64,000 bases of DNA from Sanguinoderma infundibulare (GCA_032821775.1 JAVLRN010000001.1:62001-126000); one strand, 5' to 3'. Shown: positions 47,075 to 58,624, numbered from the stretch's first letter. The notes: generated from the letters alone by a model not told the origin. Made by a program: numbers and translations.

Positions 47075-47699
47075 GGGCCTGTTCGGCAGCGAGTTTCGGA
47101 ATCGAGTTACCGATACTTCATCGCGTGTCGTTACTTCCGTTTGGAACAGAGTTTCGAGGGTGGAGGTCCCCCGTTTTCCGGACGAACTAGGCGCCCTCCT
47201 TTCCACAACCGGCGAAACAGCACGCTAGGCGTAGACCTACTAGGGATCCCAGCCCTACTTCTCGAAATATGACTAGCACATCTGTGCGCGTCAATGCCCT
47301 GAACTGTTCGCGAGCCAAATCAGTGGCAGCGCAGATGGTATTTCCCCAAACTTCCGTCAGCATGCTGGGAGAGCTTGGGTTGAGCGCCATCAGCCTGGTT
47401 TCCTTTGTCTCAGTGCGTTGATAGCACCAGGGGTCTCCAAAAGCCACACGCATACAGCGTTCGAAGCTTGCTTTTGAACAGTGGCATTATGGCTGAGTAC
47501 GAAGGGTGGCGAGTGTGGAACTCAGGAATTCTACGCTGGAGTAACGCGGAGTAGCGGTACGTCATTTTCGCACCAGCGCTATGCAAGCCCAACGCGAGAA
47601 CTCTTCAGAAAATCTCTGTTTTCCGTACGACGACATTTTACTATATATGGGCAAGAAATAGCGGTAACTCGATTCCGAAACTCGTTGCCAAACAGGCCC
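47075..47699. mobile_element. PIF/Harbinger-like (Tourist-type) MITE, 625 bp
   Basis: Terminal inverted repeats of 38 bp with two mismatches, starting GGGCCTGTTCGGCAGCGAG at 47075 and (reverse complement) GGGCCTGTTTGGCAACGAG at 47699. A 3-bp target duplication TGA flanks it (47072-47074 and 47700-47702). No transposase frame is present, so it is non-autonomous. The GGGCCTGTT ends and 3-bp duplication fit PIF/Harbinger-type elements, although TGA departs from the usual TWA. The matching empty site (one TGA, reverse strand TTCAAGTGATC) is at about 14906-14922 in the other duplicate. Confidence 0.88.
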
Positions 47700-47717
47700 T
47701 GAAGTTCGAGGGTCTAA

Positions 47718-47835
47718 TGGTTCACCCTGTGCGCCTGGGGAAGACGTCGCGCGCTGGAGTAGAGACGATGCACGTCTAGAGGAGTCCGCAGACCCATGAT
47801 GACGGGTTGAGGATGCTGAATTCGTGAGTTCGCGG
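47718..47835 (+). pseudogene. Fossil of an F-box/LRR C-terminus, right copy
   Basis: Plus-strand frame VHPVRLGKTSRAGVETMHV then stop, matching LVRLGKAPRAGLEKMQVERC of the gene at 16149-17822. It faces the WPV/LPE gene at 48079-49327, as in the left copy. Confidence 0.5.
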
Positions 47836-48078
47836 TGCCACTGGTAACGAGGGAAAGGATGGTGAGATCAGGGAAGCGTCGCGCATGGATACAGTCGGGG
47901 AATCTGACTGGACATAGCGCCGATTGTGTTTGCATGATTAGGCGGATCGAGCGGATCATGTACAACTCGTGGAATGTGGTAATGCTAGGATATAATAACG
48001 AGGAAAGTGAGTGATAATGCCGAGAGCAAGAATGTAAGGAAAGGAAATACGAACCTGAACATACAGCCAGTCCCCCAT

Positions 48079-49327
48079 TCAATCCACCCAACGATCTCCG
48101 AACACCGACATGAATGCCTTCCTCTCCGCGTCGATCTCCTCTTCTGAGACCGAAAGCATCTTCGTCATGAGCATCGCGCACTGCGCCTTGTCCTTGAGCC
48201 CCTTCAGGTTCTCAGAGCGCGAATGGAGCACGGCGAAGGTCCCGTAGAAGATAGATCCGAGCAGAAGCCCCTGCACGCCGCTGAGGGGCATATAAAGCAG
48301 GCGACGCCCGCTCCAACGCGCCAACATCGCGAGCGGGATGGACGCTGCGAACGCCCCGCAGAGCCCGTACAGCTTCTGGTTTTCCTGGAATTTGCAGGGA
48401 ACGGCATGGGCGGCACTGAGCAGGGCGACGAAATTTCAAACGGACTCACCCATCCTGCGAAATGGTAGTTGGCGAGGTGCGTGGCACAAATATCGAGGTC
48501 TCCGGAGTCCCATGTGATCTTCTCGGACTCGGGCTTGGTCTGAGATAGCTTCCAGGCCGTCATAAGTAAACCCAAAGTCCAAGTGTTCCACGTCTTCTGG
48601 TCATGTAAACCGTGGTTATTCCACCACCCCAGCTTCTGGAGGGGAGTATAGGAGTGGTATTTTCCTGGCACGAACCCCGCGAGCCATATGAGTGACAGCG
48701 AGTCGGAAAGCCCAACGGCATCTCGGAGACAACTACTTACCGTCGCGAATGCCCTTCAACTCCTCCAATTGCGGTCCCTCGGGTTGCACATCATCCACCA
48801 ATGCTTTAAGTGCCACAGGGCCCCTCCGGTTAGCTGAAATCAAGCCCACTCGTGTTCGCGCCGCGAAGTCGATGGCGAACAAGTCCCTGTCGCGCATAAT
48901 GTCTATGAAGGACACCGTACCGTAGGCTATAGCCGTGGCCGTAGAACCCAACAACAAGTAGAGTTCTGGCAGCTTCAGCGGAGTAAAGACGGGCCATCGT
49001 CGCGGCATGTAGCGGCGATAGTACCGGTGGGCCACATAAACGATCCCAGAGACTCCGATGGGTGCGTTCTTTGCAATCTGGGCGAATCTAAATAAGCAAA
49101 AAAAAGTCGATCGGCACGGCGACCGGGTCATCAATACTCACATCAACGGGCCTGACCTTATTTGTTGAAGCTCTTCCGTCGAGGATGACTGTCTCTGACT
49201 TCGTGACCACGTCTACGCCACCGGAGGCGACAAGATCCAATGCGCCCGCGTTCGATAGCACACTGGCGTCGTGCTCGGACTGAGGGTTTGGGTCGGGAAA
49301 GGTGTCCACTGAATGTCCTGTGGACAT
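48079..49327 (-). CDS. WPV/LPE-family putative membrane protein (right duplicate copy)
   Basis: Inverted near-copy of 13280-14536. Start MSTGHSVDTFPD at 49327. The body holds APIGVSGIVYVAHRYYRR, FTPLKLPELYLLLG and, after introns, LGWWNNHGLHDQKTWN, MLARWSGRRLLYMP and VQGLLLGSIFYGTFAVL. It ends FGDRWVD at 48079. Differences from the left copy are scattered substitutions (for example NGVQR becomes SGVQG) plus an extra T in the poly-T tract of intron 1. No fatal break is seen. Role unknown. Confidence 0.65.
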
Positions 49328-49625
49328 CTTGAAGCAGTAGTTAGTGTTTCCTGAGCTCTGGAGGTGGTGGTAGGTGTATCGAGGCTGATGAAACCTGAAC
49401 TGAAAGGCGCACACACAACAGTAGTGCCGAAGGCACGTGAGAGCCAGATGCTTCTCAGCCGAGTATGGAAAGGGATTCTCACTGCTTTGGAGTGTCTGTT
49501 GAAATGCGGCCGGTGTACTATGCAGCGCATGATAGGTCGTTAATGATATTGAGCGGTAAAGCGGTAATTGCACTTGACACAGCAGGGGGCAAAACGATGG
49601 ATAAGGGGGTGCATCACGATGACTA

Positions 49626-50772
49626 CTAGGAGAAGCGCTTGTCCGAGTCCGACCCCAATCCGAGCTGCTGGAGTGCCATGTCAACCTCGGCCTCAAGCTT
49701 CGGATGCGCGGTAACCAGCATCTCGGCAACACCGTGCTTGTCCTGCAAGGTGGTCGGATAATAGAGACGCTGGTACGGCTGACAGGTAGTAAGATACGCT
49801 GTGACATAGAACCACGAGCGCTGGATTCCGTTCACGGGCAAGATGAGGATGCGCCACGGCAAGTAAACGCGGGTCAACGTCGCAAACAGAGCGAATTGGA
49901 GAAACCTGAGGGCGCACGGGATCGCATAGTCCTGTACGTGCTCCCACGTCAGTTTACGACACGAGAAAAGGAGCCACTGGACACTCACGCGAAACAGGTC
50001 TTTTCCGCTCGATTCGATCGTGTTGGCTATATGCGTGAAGCAGACGTCAAGTCGTGTGGACTGAGTCCCGGTTTCAATGTGCCAAGGAAGTCGAGCACAG
50101 AGTGCAAACCCAGGTTCCAAGCGACTGAGCCCGACCACATGTGGTTGTGCCACCACCACAGTTTTTGGGCGAGGGTTCGAACTCCCGAACCTGGGTAGAG
50201 AACTAACCGCTACAATCAGATTGGCAAACACAATCTGAAATTCTGAATGCACTCACTTATGCGGCAATTGTTCTGATACATGTTTTCCATTTCCTCGAGC
50301 TCTCTTTCCTTCTCCACCCAGACATGACTGAGCATGTGTGCGTATAACTCGAGCGTGAATAGATCTCGGTCGCGCAAGAGGTTTTCACGGAGCCGCCGCT
50401 CTTCGAGATACAGACTCCCTGCGATGCCACCTAGTGCGTATAGCTCAAAGGGCCTGAGCGGCGTGAGGCGAGGCAATCGGCGCGGGAAGTGGCGACGGTA
50501 TCGGAGATGCGCCAAGCAAGCCAGGCCAGCGACGGGTATCGGCCAGAGGTTAAACCACTAAGAGACATTTTTCAATCTGAATGGGTGGATGTATGCGCAA
50601 AGCGAAAGCAACTCACGCTCAAGTTCATCCCTTTCGACTGCATGTGCGAGTTTTCGAGAATGATCATCGTAAGTCGCTTCGGCATGGACTTGAAGTCACG
50701 ATTGAAGTGGTCCGCGAGTGTCTCTGAGCCGGGCTCTGTAGAGTCGTCAGCGCCCATTGCGACAAAGGGCAC
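49626..50772 (-). CDS. WPV/LPE-family protein, probable frameshift
   Basis: Exon 1 (50617-50772) reads MPFVAMGADDSTEPGSE. Exon 2 from 50557 gives WFNLWPIPVAGLACLAH, LPRLTPLRPFELYALGG and an acidic helix EKERELEEMENMYQ. Exon 3 gives QKLWWWHNHMWSG in one frame, but the continuation VCFTHIANTIESSG matches the family in another, so a frameshift lies near 50055-50080. The last exon holds VNGIQRSWFYVTAYL and ends DSDKRFS. Either a small unrecognised intron or recent inactivation explains the break. It is tandem with, and upstream of, the copy at 48079-49327. Confidence 0.5.
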
Positions 50773-51189
50773 AGGAGCTGGGAACGAGCATGAAGGGAGG
50801 AAGGAAGGGCTGGGTCAATTTCAACCTGGGTGTACGCGTACTGGCCTCGCGAGCTTGACGTCTGCCATGCGTGCCACGAAGAGGGGGCGCTTGAATATCC
50901 TGAAATGGAGCTTCGCTCCGTCATATCCGCCGCCAGCCGTGGCTCAGCTAGAACATTCACTACCGTTCGATCACCCTCGATACAAATCATGTCCCGAGAT
51001 ATCTCATCATTGCGGGGACGAAGCACTGACTCGGATGAACTTGTAGGCGCCGTAGCGATCCGCCAATTACTGGAGCTTAGTCAGCATTGGCGGGAGTCTC
51101 GACTCTCAGCGCTCGACTGTCGTGGCAACGCTGCCTCCTCCTCAGCCGACCACTTTCAGACCTGTACTTACTTGTATGACCAATGGTTT

Positions 51190-51909
51190 CTATCCGCCGA
51201 CCTGCACATCCGCACTCTCCATCCCCGGCAGCCTCGTCAGAGCCTCGGCGAACCTAGTCAGCAAGACCGCCTGCATCGCCTCCTGCTTGCTCTCCAGCTT
51301 CGTCAGCTGGCTTTGCAGCTGCTCCATCCGCTCCTCGAGCTTCGCCGGACGAACGTCCGTCGTCTTCTGCTCCGACGACACCGAGTCTTGCGCGTCTGAC
51401 ACGAACCGCTTCTTGCACCTCACGAGCAGGTGGATGTAGACGTGGGGCTGGTTCGCTTTTTGATAGGCGGCGGGACCTGATTCTGAACTCTTGATGCCCC
51501 GTGCGAGACACATGTGGCATGTGAAGTCGTTTACGGAACAGCGTCACTGTTGGGTCAGCAACGGGACAACGACGCATTGACATAACCAGCGGCGGGCGAT
51601 GCACTAACCGGGCTTGAACCCACAGTACCACCGCGCTGAGGGAATAGCTTGTTGCAAGACCAACAAGCAACCAGCATCTTCCCGTCGCAAGAGTCGCAAA
51701 TGTAGTCTGCGAACGGCAAACACGTCGTCAAGCGGCCGAACACGTACAAAAGAGTGTCCAGAGACTGACCTTCGCAATATAGACAATATCAAGAACGCGC
51801 CATGTACAGGTACCGGTTCCTGACAGATCTTGCACTTCGTCGAGACCGCCTGGGCATTCTCGTCCGGCCGTCTGCCGCTCATATCAAAAGATTCCACAAA
51901 TGATCGCAA
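51190..51909 (-). pseudogene. Truncated EF-hand/ZZ-family C-terminal fragment
   Basis: Reads RSFVESFDMSGRRPDENAQ, KCKICQEP, then after an intron (51698 to about 51817) YICDSCDGKMLVACWSCNK. A second intron near 51508-51605 leads to CHMCLARGIKSSE. A coiled coil (LEERMEQLQSQLTKLESKQ) ends at 51190. It corresponds to the last zinc module and coiled coil of the paralogues at 39075 and 52306. The EF-hand and N-terminus are absent. It could still encode a small zinc/coiled-coil protein of about 190 aa. Confidence 0.5.
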
Positions 51910-52305
51910 CGTGAAAGCCCTCGACCCAGCCCGTTACTTAGCCTTGAAGACCGGCATAATCTGCACAACCTGCGGCACAAAAGCCTTTAACTCCGGGATG
52001 CACGTGAGTCTGCGGAGGAGAGGAAGCGATGATCACGACGCACGACTTCTTCGGCGGCGTGGAGTGCGGTCGCATCGGGCTTCTGGTTGGCGTCGACGGG
52101 AAGATCTACTGACACTGTAAATGGCTTGCAGCGATAAGCGCCTGATGTACAAATATTTGGCTGCCTTTGTGGCGCTTTCCGAATCCAACTTGGGATTCCC
52201 ACCTTTCTCAACGACGACGAACTATATGGCATCTTTTCCCATTAGACGACTGGACAATACAATAAGACGTAGGGTAGTTGTCGTGGTCACAAGGCACTAT
52301 GTCGT

Positions 52306-55300
52306 TCATGTTTCCCTTCTCATCTGCCTCACCCATGCCGAAAAGTCCGACTCGCTCTCTGATGAAGTGCCCCTCTCGTGGCTGACCGTATCGAACCGCG
52401 ACGCCGACGAGGTCGGATTACGCACAGACATAGACTCGGGGGCTGAAACGACCCGCGGAAGCCGTTCATCCCCAGGGCCCAATAATCGCTGCCCGAGGAC
52501 GAGCAGCAGACCTTCGATGCGACCCATCCGTTCGTCGAGCGACGTCATCCGCCCTGACAGCTTTTGCAGCCTTTCGTCCATCGTTCTCGACAGGCCTTGC
52601 AGCTGCTCGTCCATCTTCCCGCTCAGGCGGTCCTGGACCACGGTGATCCGGTCGTCCACCCCCGCGAAGCTGTCTTCCATCTTGAGGTGCATGTCCTTGA
52701 GGTTCGTCTCCAGCGTGCCCATGCGGGAGTTGAGCCGCGCGGCGCGCTCGGACTGGGCGTCGGTTGGTGCCTCGAGAGATTGGCATTTGACGAGCGGGTG
52801 GGTGCTCTTGTGCTTCCCGGAGGCAATCCCTCCGTGCTTCGTGTCGCACGAGACGCAGATGAAGACTCGTTCTGCAGGATGTTTTAGTGGACACGGCCAT
52901 CGAGGGATGGCTGGGACAGCGCACCCTCGCATTCTATGCAATACCAACACGGTGGCGAAGCCCGTTCGCCGCACTTCACGCATTGTGGCGGCAGCTGATT
53001 GCCCTCGCTCTCCACCTGCTCGTTTTGTGCGGCCGAGTCCGCGAAGATTTTGCGGACCGTCTTCAACGCCGTCTGCGCGTCGCGGTACACCTCTCCAAAT
53101 TCACGGAAGGGATGAATGGCCGTGCGCAGCTTGAAGAGGTCGTGCGACGGGAGATGTGGCGAAGTCAGGTCGTCGCGGACGTCGGGCCCGATCTCGGACG
53201 CCAGGCAGCGCTCTTTGTCGCACAAATCGATCGTGGTCTTCATCCCGCAGGAGAGGCACATGACGCGGTTGCCTTTGATGTCGTCTCCACATGCGTCGCA
53301 ACCTATTAGGCTGCATATTCGGCAGTTCACGTCTTCAGCCGAGCGAACATAACCACCGTAAAAAAGAAAACGCACAAGTGGACAGGAATAGATCTCTGAC
53401 GCAAGTCTTTGAAGATCTGATAGAGGCGTGCCTCCTCCGGCGTCATGGTACGCTGGCATCGCGCGAGGTCGGCTGTCTCCTCGGGCGTGAGCTGGAAGAT
53501 TTCCCGACGGACGACCAGATCGGCGTAGCGCTGTCCTGTCTCCCACCGCTCGCGCAGCCACGTCCACGACCCCATGCTCCGGCGCACCTGTCCCTGGATG
53601 GCAGATATCGCAAAACGCCACAGGGCTCGAGCCTTGTTCTCCGCAAGCTCGGTAGGCGAGGGGTAAAAGCGCATGACCTCGGCGGAGAGACGCTTGAAGA
53701 CAAACGTGAACGGTTTGTCGTCATCGTACCCCCATGAGCCAGAAAGCGTTGTCTCGTTCTCGTCGAGTGCACCGCAGAATGTCTCGGTAGGGAACCGGGT
53801 GACGTACGTGATGCTGAACGTGTACTTGACCTTCCCGTCATCTGAGACCGCGCACTCTCCAGACATATTCCAGTCCGTGCCATTGGGAGCGATTCCCTTG
53901 CACTGAAACTGCTTGGCGTTGGTCGCCGAGACGTGGAGATCGAGTGAGACCATCGCCTGAGAGGGGTAGCAGTCGTCCGTCGCACAGAAACCGGACCAGT
54001 GGCCCAAGCTGACAACACCGTTAAGTACCGTACTCCAAACAATCAGGAGCATTCTGCGACAGCTACGCACACTTTCTGAACAAGAGGATCCGCCTGCGTG
54101 TCTGCCTCCGTTTCCGCGAATTGATGTGCGGTAAACAGCTCCTCTGTGGTTTGAAGCGGGTGGTTGATGATGCTCGCGGGCTCGACGTTTTGCGCCTCGC
54201 TACTATCGTCGTATGGGATTTCTAGGAACGTCGTCTCCTTCAGTTTCTTCACGGACCAGAGCTCCGATTCGTCATTCCAGTATTTGAACTGCCGTACGTT
54301 GTCAGCAAAGCCGTTACTCGCTTCAGTGGCTCAGAAGACTGACCATCTCGAACGCGAAAATCTTGAACTGCTGCGCCGGGTCGAGCTTCTGCTGTTTGAA
54401 CAGATCTAGGCCATATCATTAGTTCAGGTTCAGGAGTGTTGAGCTTTCAAGTGCTGAGCACACCTGCTAGGTTGGTCTGTCGTTCGCTGACAGCTTCAAT
54501 AACCCAGATGATGGTGCACATCGAGTCGAACAGCTCATCTACGTGCAAGCATTGCGTTCGTGCGAGCCGCATTAGTTCAAAGTCCCGCTTCAGAAGAAAA
54601 TAGAGCAGGGGGAAAAGGTGCTAAAGAAGTAATCGATTAGAATGCGCCTCGAATGCGCTGAACAAAAGAACGAACCTTCTCAATCCGGCCGGGCCCGCGA
54701 ACGAGCTCCAACGTGTCTCGCGCGTCAATGTCGTACTTCACGGTCTTCAGGTTCTCCAATAGGCGCTTTTCTTCGGAGGCTGTGTAATCCTCGAACTTGT
54801 GCAGCAGGGTTTCATCCACATCGATACGACGGAACGCCGTGGTGAGCATAGTGATGGACGTCCATACGATCCATAGGTATTGCTCCATCGCATTTCGGTT
54901 CGCAGGTAAAACGAGAGGCTTGAGCGCGAACATTTTAGCGAGGAGGACGTCGATCTTTGCGGCATAGTCGCTCATCGACATCTGGTAGCCTGAAACCCGG
55001 GTCAGGGCGTCTCAGTCGAACGCACGAACCCAACTCACCAATGGCCCAATAAGCAAGCCAATGCAGAAGACTAGAACACGACATATCCATAATCAGAATA
55101 CGCAAATGGTGGCAAGGATGAGGACAGAGTGACACACCTCCAGTTCTCCGGACGAGCCGTGGTGAAAGAGTTTGCCTCGGCCACCGTGACGAAGCCCGAC
55201 GCGTCGTCGTCAAAGGCCTCAATGATGGGCTGGACTCGGGTGACATTGATGTACTCCAGCGTCCACTCATCCTGTTCGCTCAGCTGTCGCGTGGGCGCAG

Positions 55301-57116
55301 TCGGCGTTGCATCGGTCTTCGTCCGCTTGAGCCGATCAAGCTTCTCGCGGAAGTAGTCCCGAAGCGCGAGGACGAAGTACCTGTCCTTGACGCTCCCGCG
55401 CCAACGCTGATTCGTTGTAATCAATAGATCCATCCTAATCGCAGCCGCAGGCCCGGGCACGCACCATGTCCTTCCAAATCTCATGTATGTCCTGCGAGGG
55501 CAAGTCAGACTCTGACAAAGTTCAGACAAGGTCCGAGGCAACTCACGGGATCAATGATCTTGTCATGGGGTCCAGAGATGACTGCATCAATGATGCGATC
55601 ACCCTCGCGGCGCATCGTCCGCCGCAACCCCTCCTCCAGCTCCCGCTGCTGAATAATGAACTTTGCCTGGAATTGTTCCAGGTTCTCGCGGACCGCGGTC
55701 TGGACATCCGTCCGAATCTCCACTTGCAGCTCTTTGAATTCGTCCACGACGCCTTGCCGCCCTCTGCGTTCCGGACCCGAGATGGCCGCGCCACTTACGC
55801 GGCTCTCGAATAGCTCCCGGAGGAGGTTCTCGTCTTGCATGACCGCCTGAGGCCCACCGTTCAAGTCGATGAGCCTGGTCAGCTCGCGTTCCTCTGGAGT
55901 CGTGCACGCTTCGAAGTATCTGAGAACGCGATCCATCCTGAGACCCACTGATCAGCACAGAGCTCAACAGAAGCGGAAATCGACGCACTTCTCCTCGATG
56001 CTCACGAGCTTGTCGTTTGCCGTGTTCACCGCGTGACCTATGTAGATGGACAGCGCGAACTCGAACTCGCCACGGCGAGTCGTGAAGCCCTGGATGTACC
56101 CCTTGAACTCGTCGCTCCAAGACGAGCTGTGTACGACCTTGGACAAGAGCTTCTTCTTCGCGTATGCGTTGCACGAGTTTGCGCACTTCCTGATGTCCTG
56201 CTCCGTCTTCTCGACGAGGTGCTGCATGCGTCCGGAGATGGTGGTCGCATCCTCCCCCGCACGCTTGTCCTTGTCGATGTCCCTCAGCCTGCGCGAGTGC
56301 CAGCAATTCGTTAATCCAACCAACGCCTGCTCAAGAGGATGTGCCCAACGTACTGGACAAGCACTGCCATCATATCCCTCATCTCGACGAACAGCAGCGG
56401 TATCTTCTTGTCGTTGTCCTTGCGCTTCAAGTCGAGCTCGACGGCAACACGAAATGCACCGACGGCAACTGTCGGACGTGTCAACGATCGAAAAAGAGTC
56501 CTCGAAATGTGGTGAACGCTAACTTTTGATGAACGGGTGTATCTGGGCGACATCGTCCAGGACCTTCAGCAGCGCAGGGATGCCGTCGACGATGGCAGAG
56601 ATCGTCTGCCGTATCGCCTTCGCCGGCTCGGTAGACATCACGACCTGCATCGGAGACGCGAGACTTTGAACGTTTGAGACATCCGTCTGGATTGCCCCAA
56701 GGGTATCCCCTGCCAATTGAAAATTCGGGTCAGCATAAGCCTCTCACGGGCGAAATAATGCACTCGAGAGACGTACCGGCCTTGTTGAGATACTTGACAC
56801 CCCGACGGCCTGCGTACTTCTGGAAGCTGGCGTCTGCAGTGTTCAGGAGTTCCGTCGTCTCTGCGAATTCATCACCGTCCAGCTCTTGAGAATACGGACG
56901 CTGGGGTAGTTCCTTTCTGACCGGGGGCGGGCGATCATGCTGAGATTCCAGCGATTCGGGAGACGTGAACGTCACCGATGGGACAGGCGGGAGTGGGAGA
57001 CTGCGGGATGGTTTAGACAGAGTAGCCGCGTCGTCGCTCTAGAGTTGTCGAAGTAGGGGGTGGTTAGCAAGGACTACAACGGGCCAAGGATGGCTCACCG
57101 ATTGTCTGTAGGCCAT
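52306..57116 (-). CDS. Large EF-hand + ZZ/B-box-like zinc-finger protein, paralogue 2
   Basis: Start MAYRQS at 57116, then a 59-nt intron (57040-57098) and SDDAATLSKPSRSLPLPP. The helical N-terminal region follows: IVDGIPALLKVLDDVAQIHPF, VAVGAFRVAVELDLKRKDND, EMRDMMAVLVQ. An EF-hand loop DDDASGFVTVAE lies at 55176-55211. LGHWSGFC and a beta-rich part come next, then a ZZ-like module (CDACGDD, VMCLSCG, CDKERC), CVKCGE, CWYCIECE and VFICVSCDTKHGG. A long coiled coil (TLETNLKDMHLKMEDSF, MDERLQKLSGRMTSLDERM) and a Ser-rich tail end at 52306. Same order and intron style as paralogue 1. No P-loop, kinase or protease motif is visible. Role inferred: Ca2+-sensing scaffold. Confidence 0.75.
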
Positions 57117-57726
57117 GGTGGAGGGGTAAAAGCACTACCTTCGCATCTTGCGCTGGCATGAAATACACTCGTAAAGACGACGGCGAGTCAATGTCGCTGT
57201 CCCGGTCACGTCAGGCGAGGCAAATAGAGTCTAAACCAACGCCCGATAATTGCAAAAAGAAGCCGATTAGCTGCTGCGAACAACTACAATGTGGTCGGGC
57301 GCGCTCCGCGAATGGACTCGCCGGCACAGCTCTCCGATCGCCCGAGTTTCAGCACCGTGGAACCAGTTGCAGATCCAGGAATATCCCATCACGACTTTCA
57401 CGGCATATTTGACTTCGGAGTCGGGTAGCAAGGGCGGGGAAGTGTCAGCGAGTAGCCTAGCCGAGCAACAAATCAAATCCCAAGTCAATTCGAGCTTTAA
57501 CAAACGAGTTTAAAGGCCTTTCACGTATACACCTTCCAACTTGCACGGACTTGATGACATATAACATGGTCGTTCGCGAAGAACGTTCAAAACATCGGGC
57601 GGTTTCGGTGCTGGTCTGTTTCGAGCGGCGATTCGGGCAGTGCTACGCTGAAAAAACCTATACAAGCGACGGCACGCAAGTATTTCACATCAGTATCGAA
57701 TGCACGTGATGACGAGGGTCTCAGCC
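57117..57726. other. Promoter region of the EF-hand/ZZ gene and spacer
   Basis: No supported gene; short frames only. Confidence 0.4.
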
Positions 57727-58062
57727 TCGTGTGGAAAGGGTTTCTCACCCCTTTGGAATGTCTGTTGAAACACGGGGGCGTTCTTGGTGTAGTCTCGATT
57801 GCGAAAGTCAGTCTCTGAATACTCTTCCGAGCGTATTCTGCCCATTGACGACGCGTTTACCGTTCGCAGACTACATTTGCGACTCTTGCCACAGGAAGAT
57901 GCTGGTGTTGCAACAAGCCATTCCCTCAGCGCGTTGCCACGACACTCGGCGAGCGTCCCGCCCATGCTGACTAAGCTCCAGTAATTGGCGGCTCGCCACG
58001 GCGCCTACAAGTTCATCCGAGTCAGTGCTTCGTCCCCGCAATGATGAGATATTCCGGGACAT
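57727..58062 (+). pseudogene. Mosaic relic: WPV/LPE 5' flank joined to EF-hand/ZZ zinc exon
   Basis: 57727-57777 matches the stretch just upstream of the WPV/LPE duplicates (GGAAAGGG, TTCTCAC, TTTGGA, TGTCTGTTGAAA). The following sequence to about 57945 matches the zinc exon and preceding intron of 51640-51800 (YICDSCHRKMLV), inverted. 57990-58062 matches 51000-51060, also inverted. An internal deletion removes the CWSC part. Confidence 0.45.
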
Positions 58063-58624
58063 GATACGTCTGGGTATGTCCCCTATTATACAGTAATTCA
58101 AGAACGTAAACTGTCAAGGGCAGGTAAGTCTTTAGTGCTACTCACCAATTGCCAATTTACTTGAATTAGGTATACATCCTCAACGGCTTTCTACTCGGGT
58201 TCTTTCCTGGATGTGGTCTATGATTGGAACTAGATGGCTGGGTACTTTGCAGACGTTTCTTCAATCAAGAGAGCATCCGGTCAGTAACATTCCACTGCCG
58301 CTCCCGAACCACTGCCCCTTACTACAGCTCCGACCGTCCCGATATTCCCAACCAATCCTTCCACGCACCCAAGGCAAGCACTGCACCTTCGAGAGGCCCA
58401 CATCCGACCATACCACACCGTTTTTGTGCGGGGGCGGGGAGTGTTGGAGGTCATGACCGGTTCGTCGGTCTTATCTCCGTCGACTTCTCCCCTTTCAGCG
58501 AGAGAGCCTTCGAGGCCAGGAGAGCACGGACAAGGCCGCCGACCCGTTTCCCGAGATATGACTTCCAACCGACCATTCTGCGCAGGTCTCCGAGTGTCCG
58601 GCGGTTCATGGGGTTCAGCCCACT
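58063..58624. other. Intergenic, no supported gene
   Basis: Short frames on both strands without recognisable motifs. Confidence 0.35.

Noticed and set aside
50108..50196. tRNA gene suggested by ACCCAGGTTC/GAACCTGGGT arms and a B-box-like GGTTCGAACTC
   Set aside because: It overlaps a coding exon of the WPV/LPE gene, has no A box and no anticodon arm.
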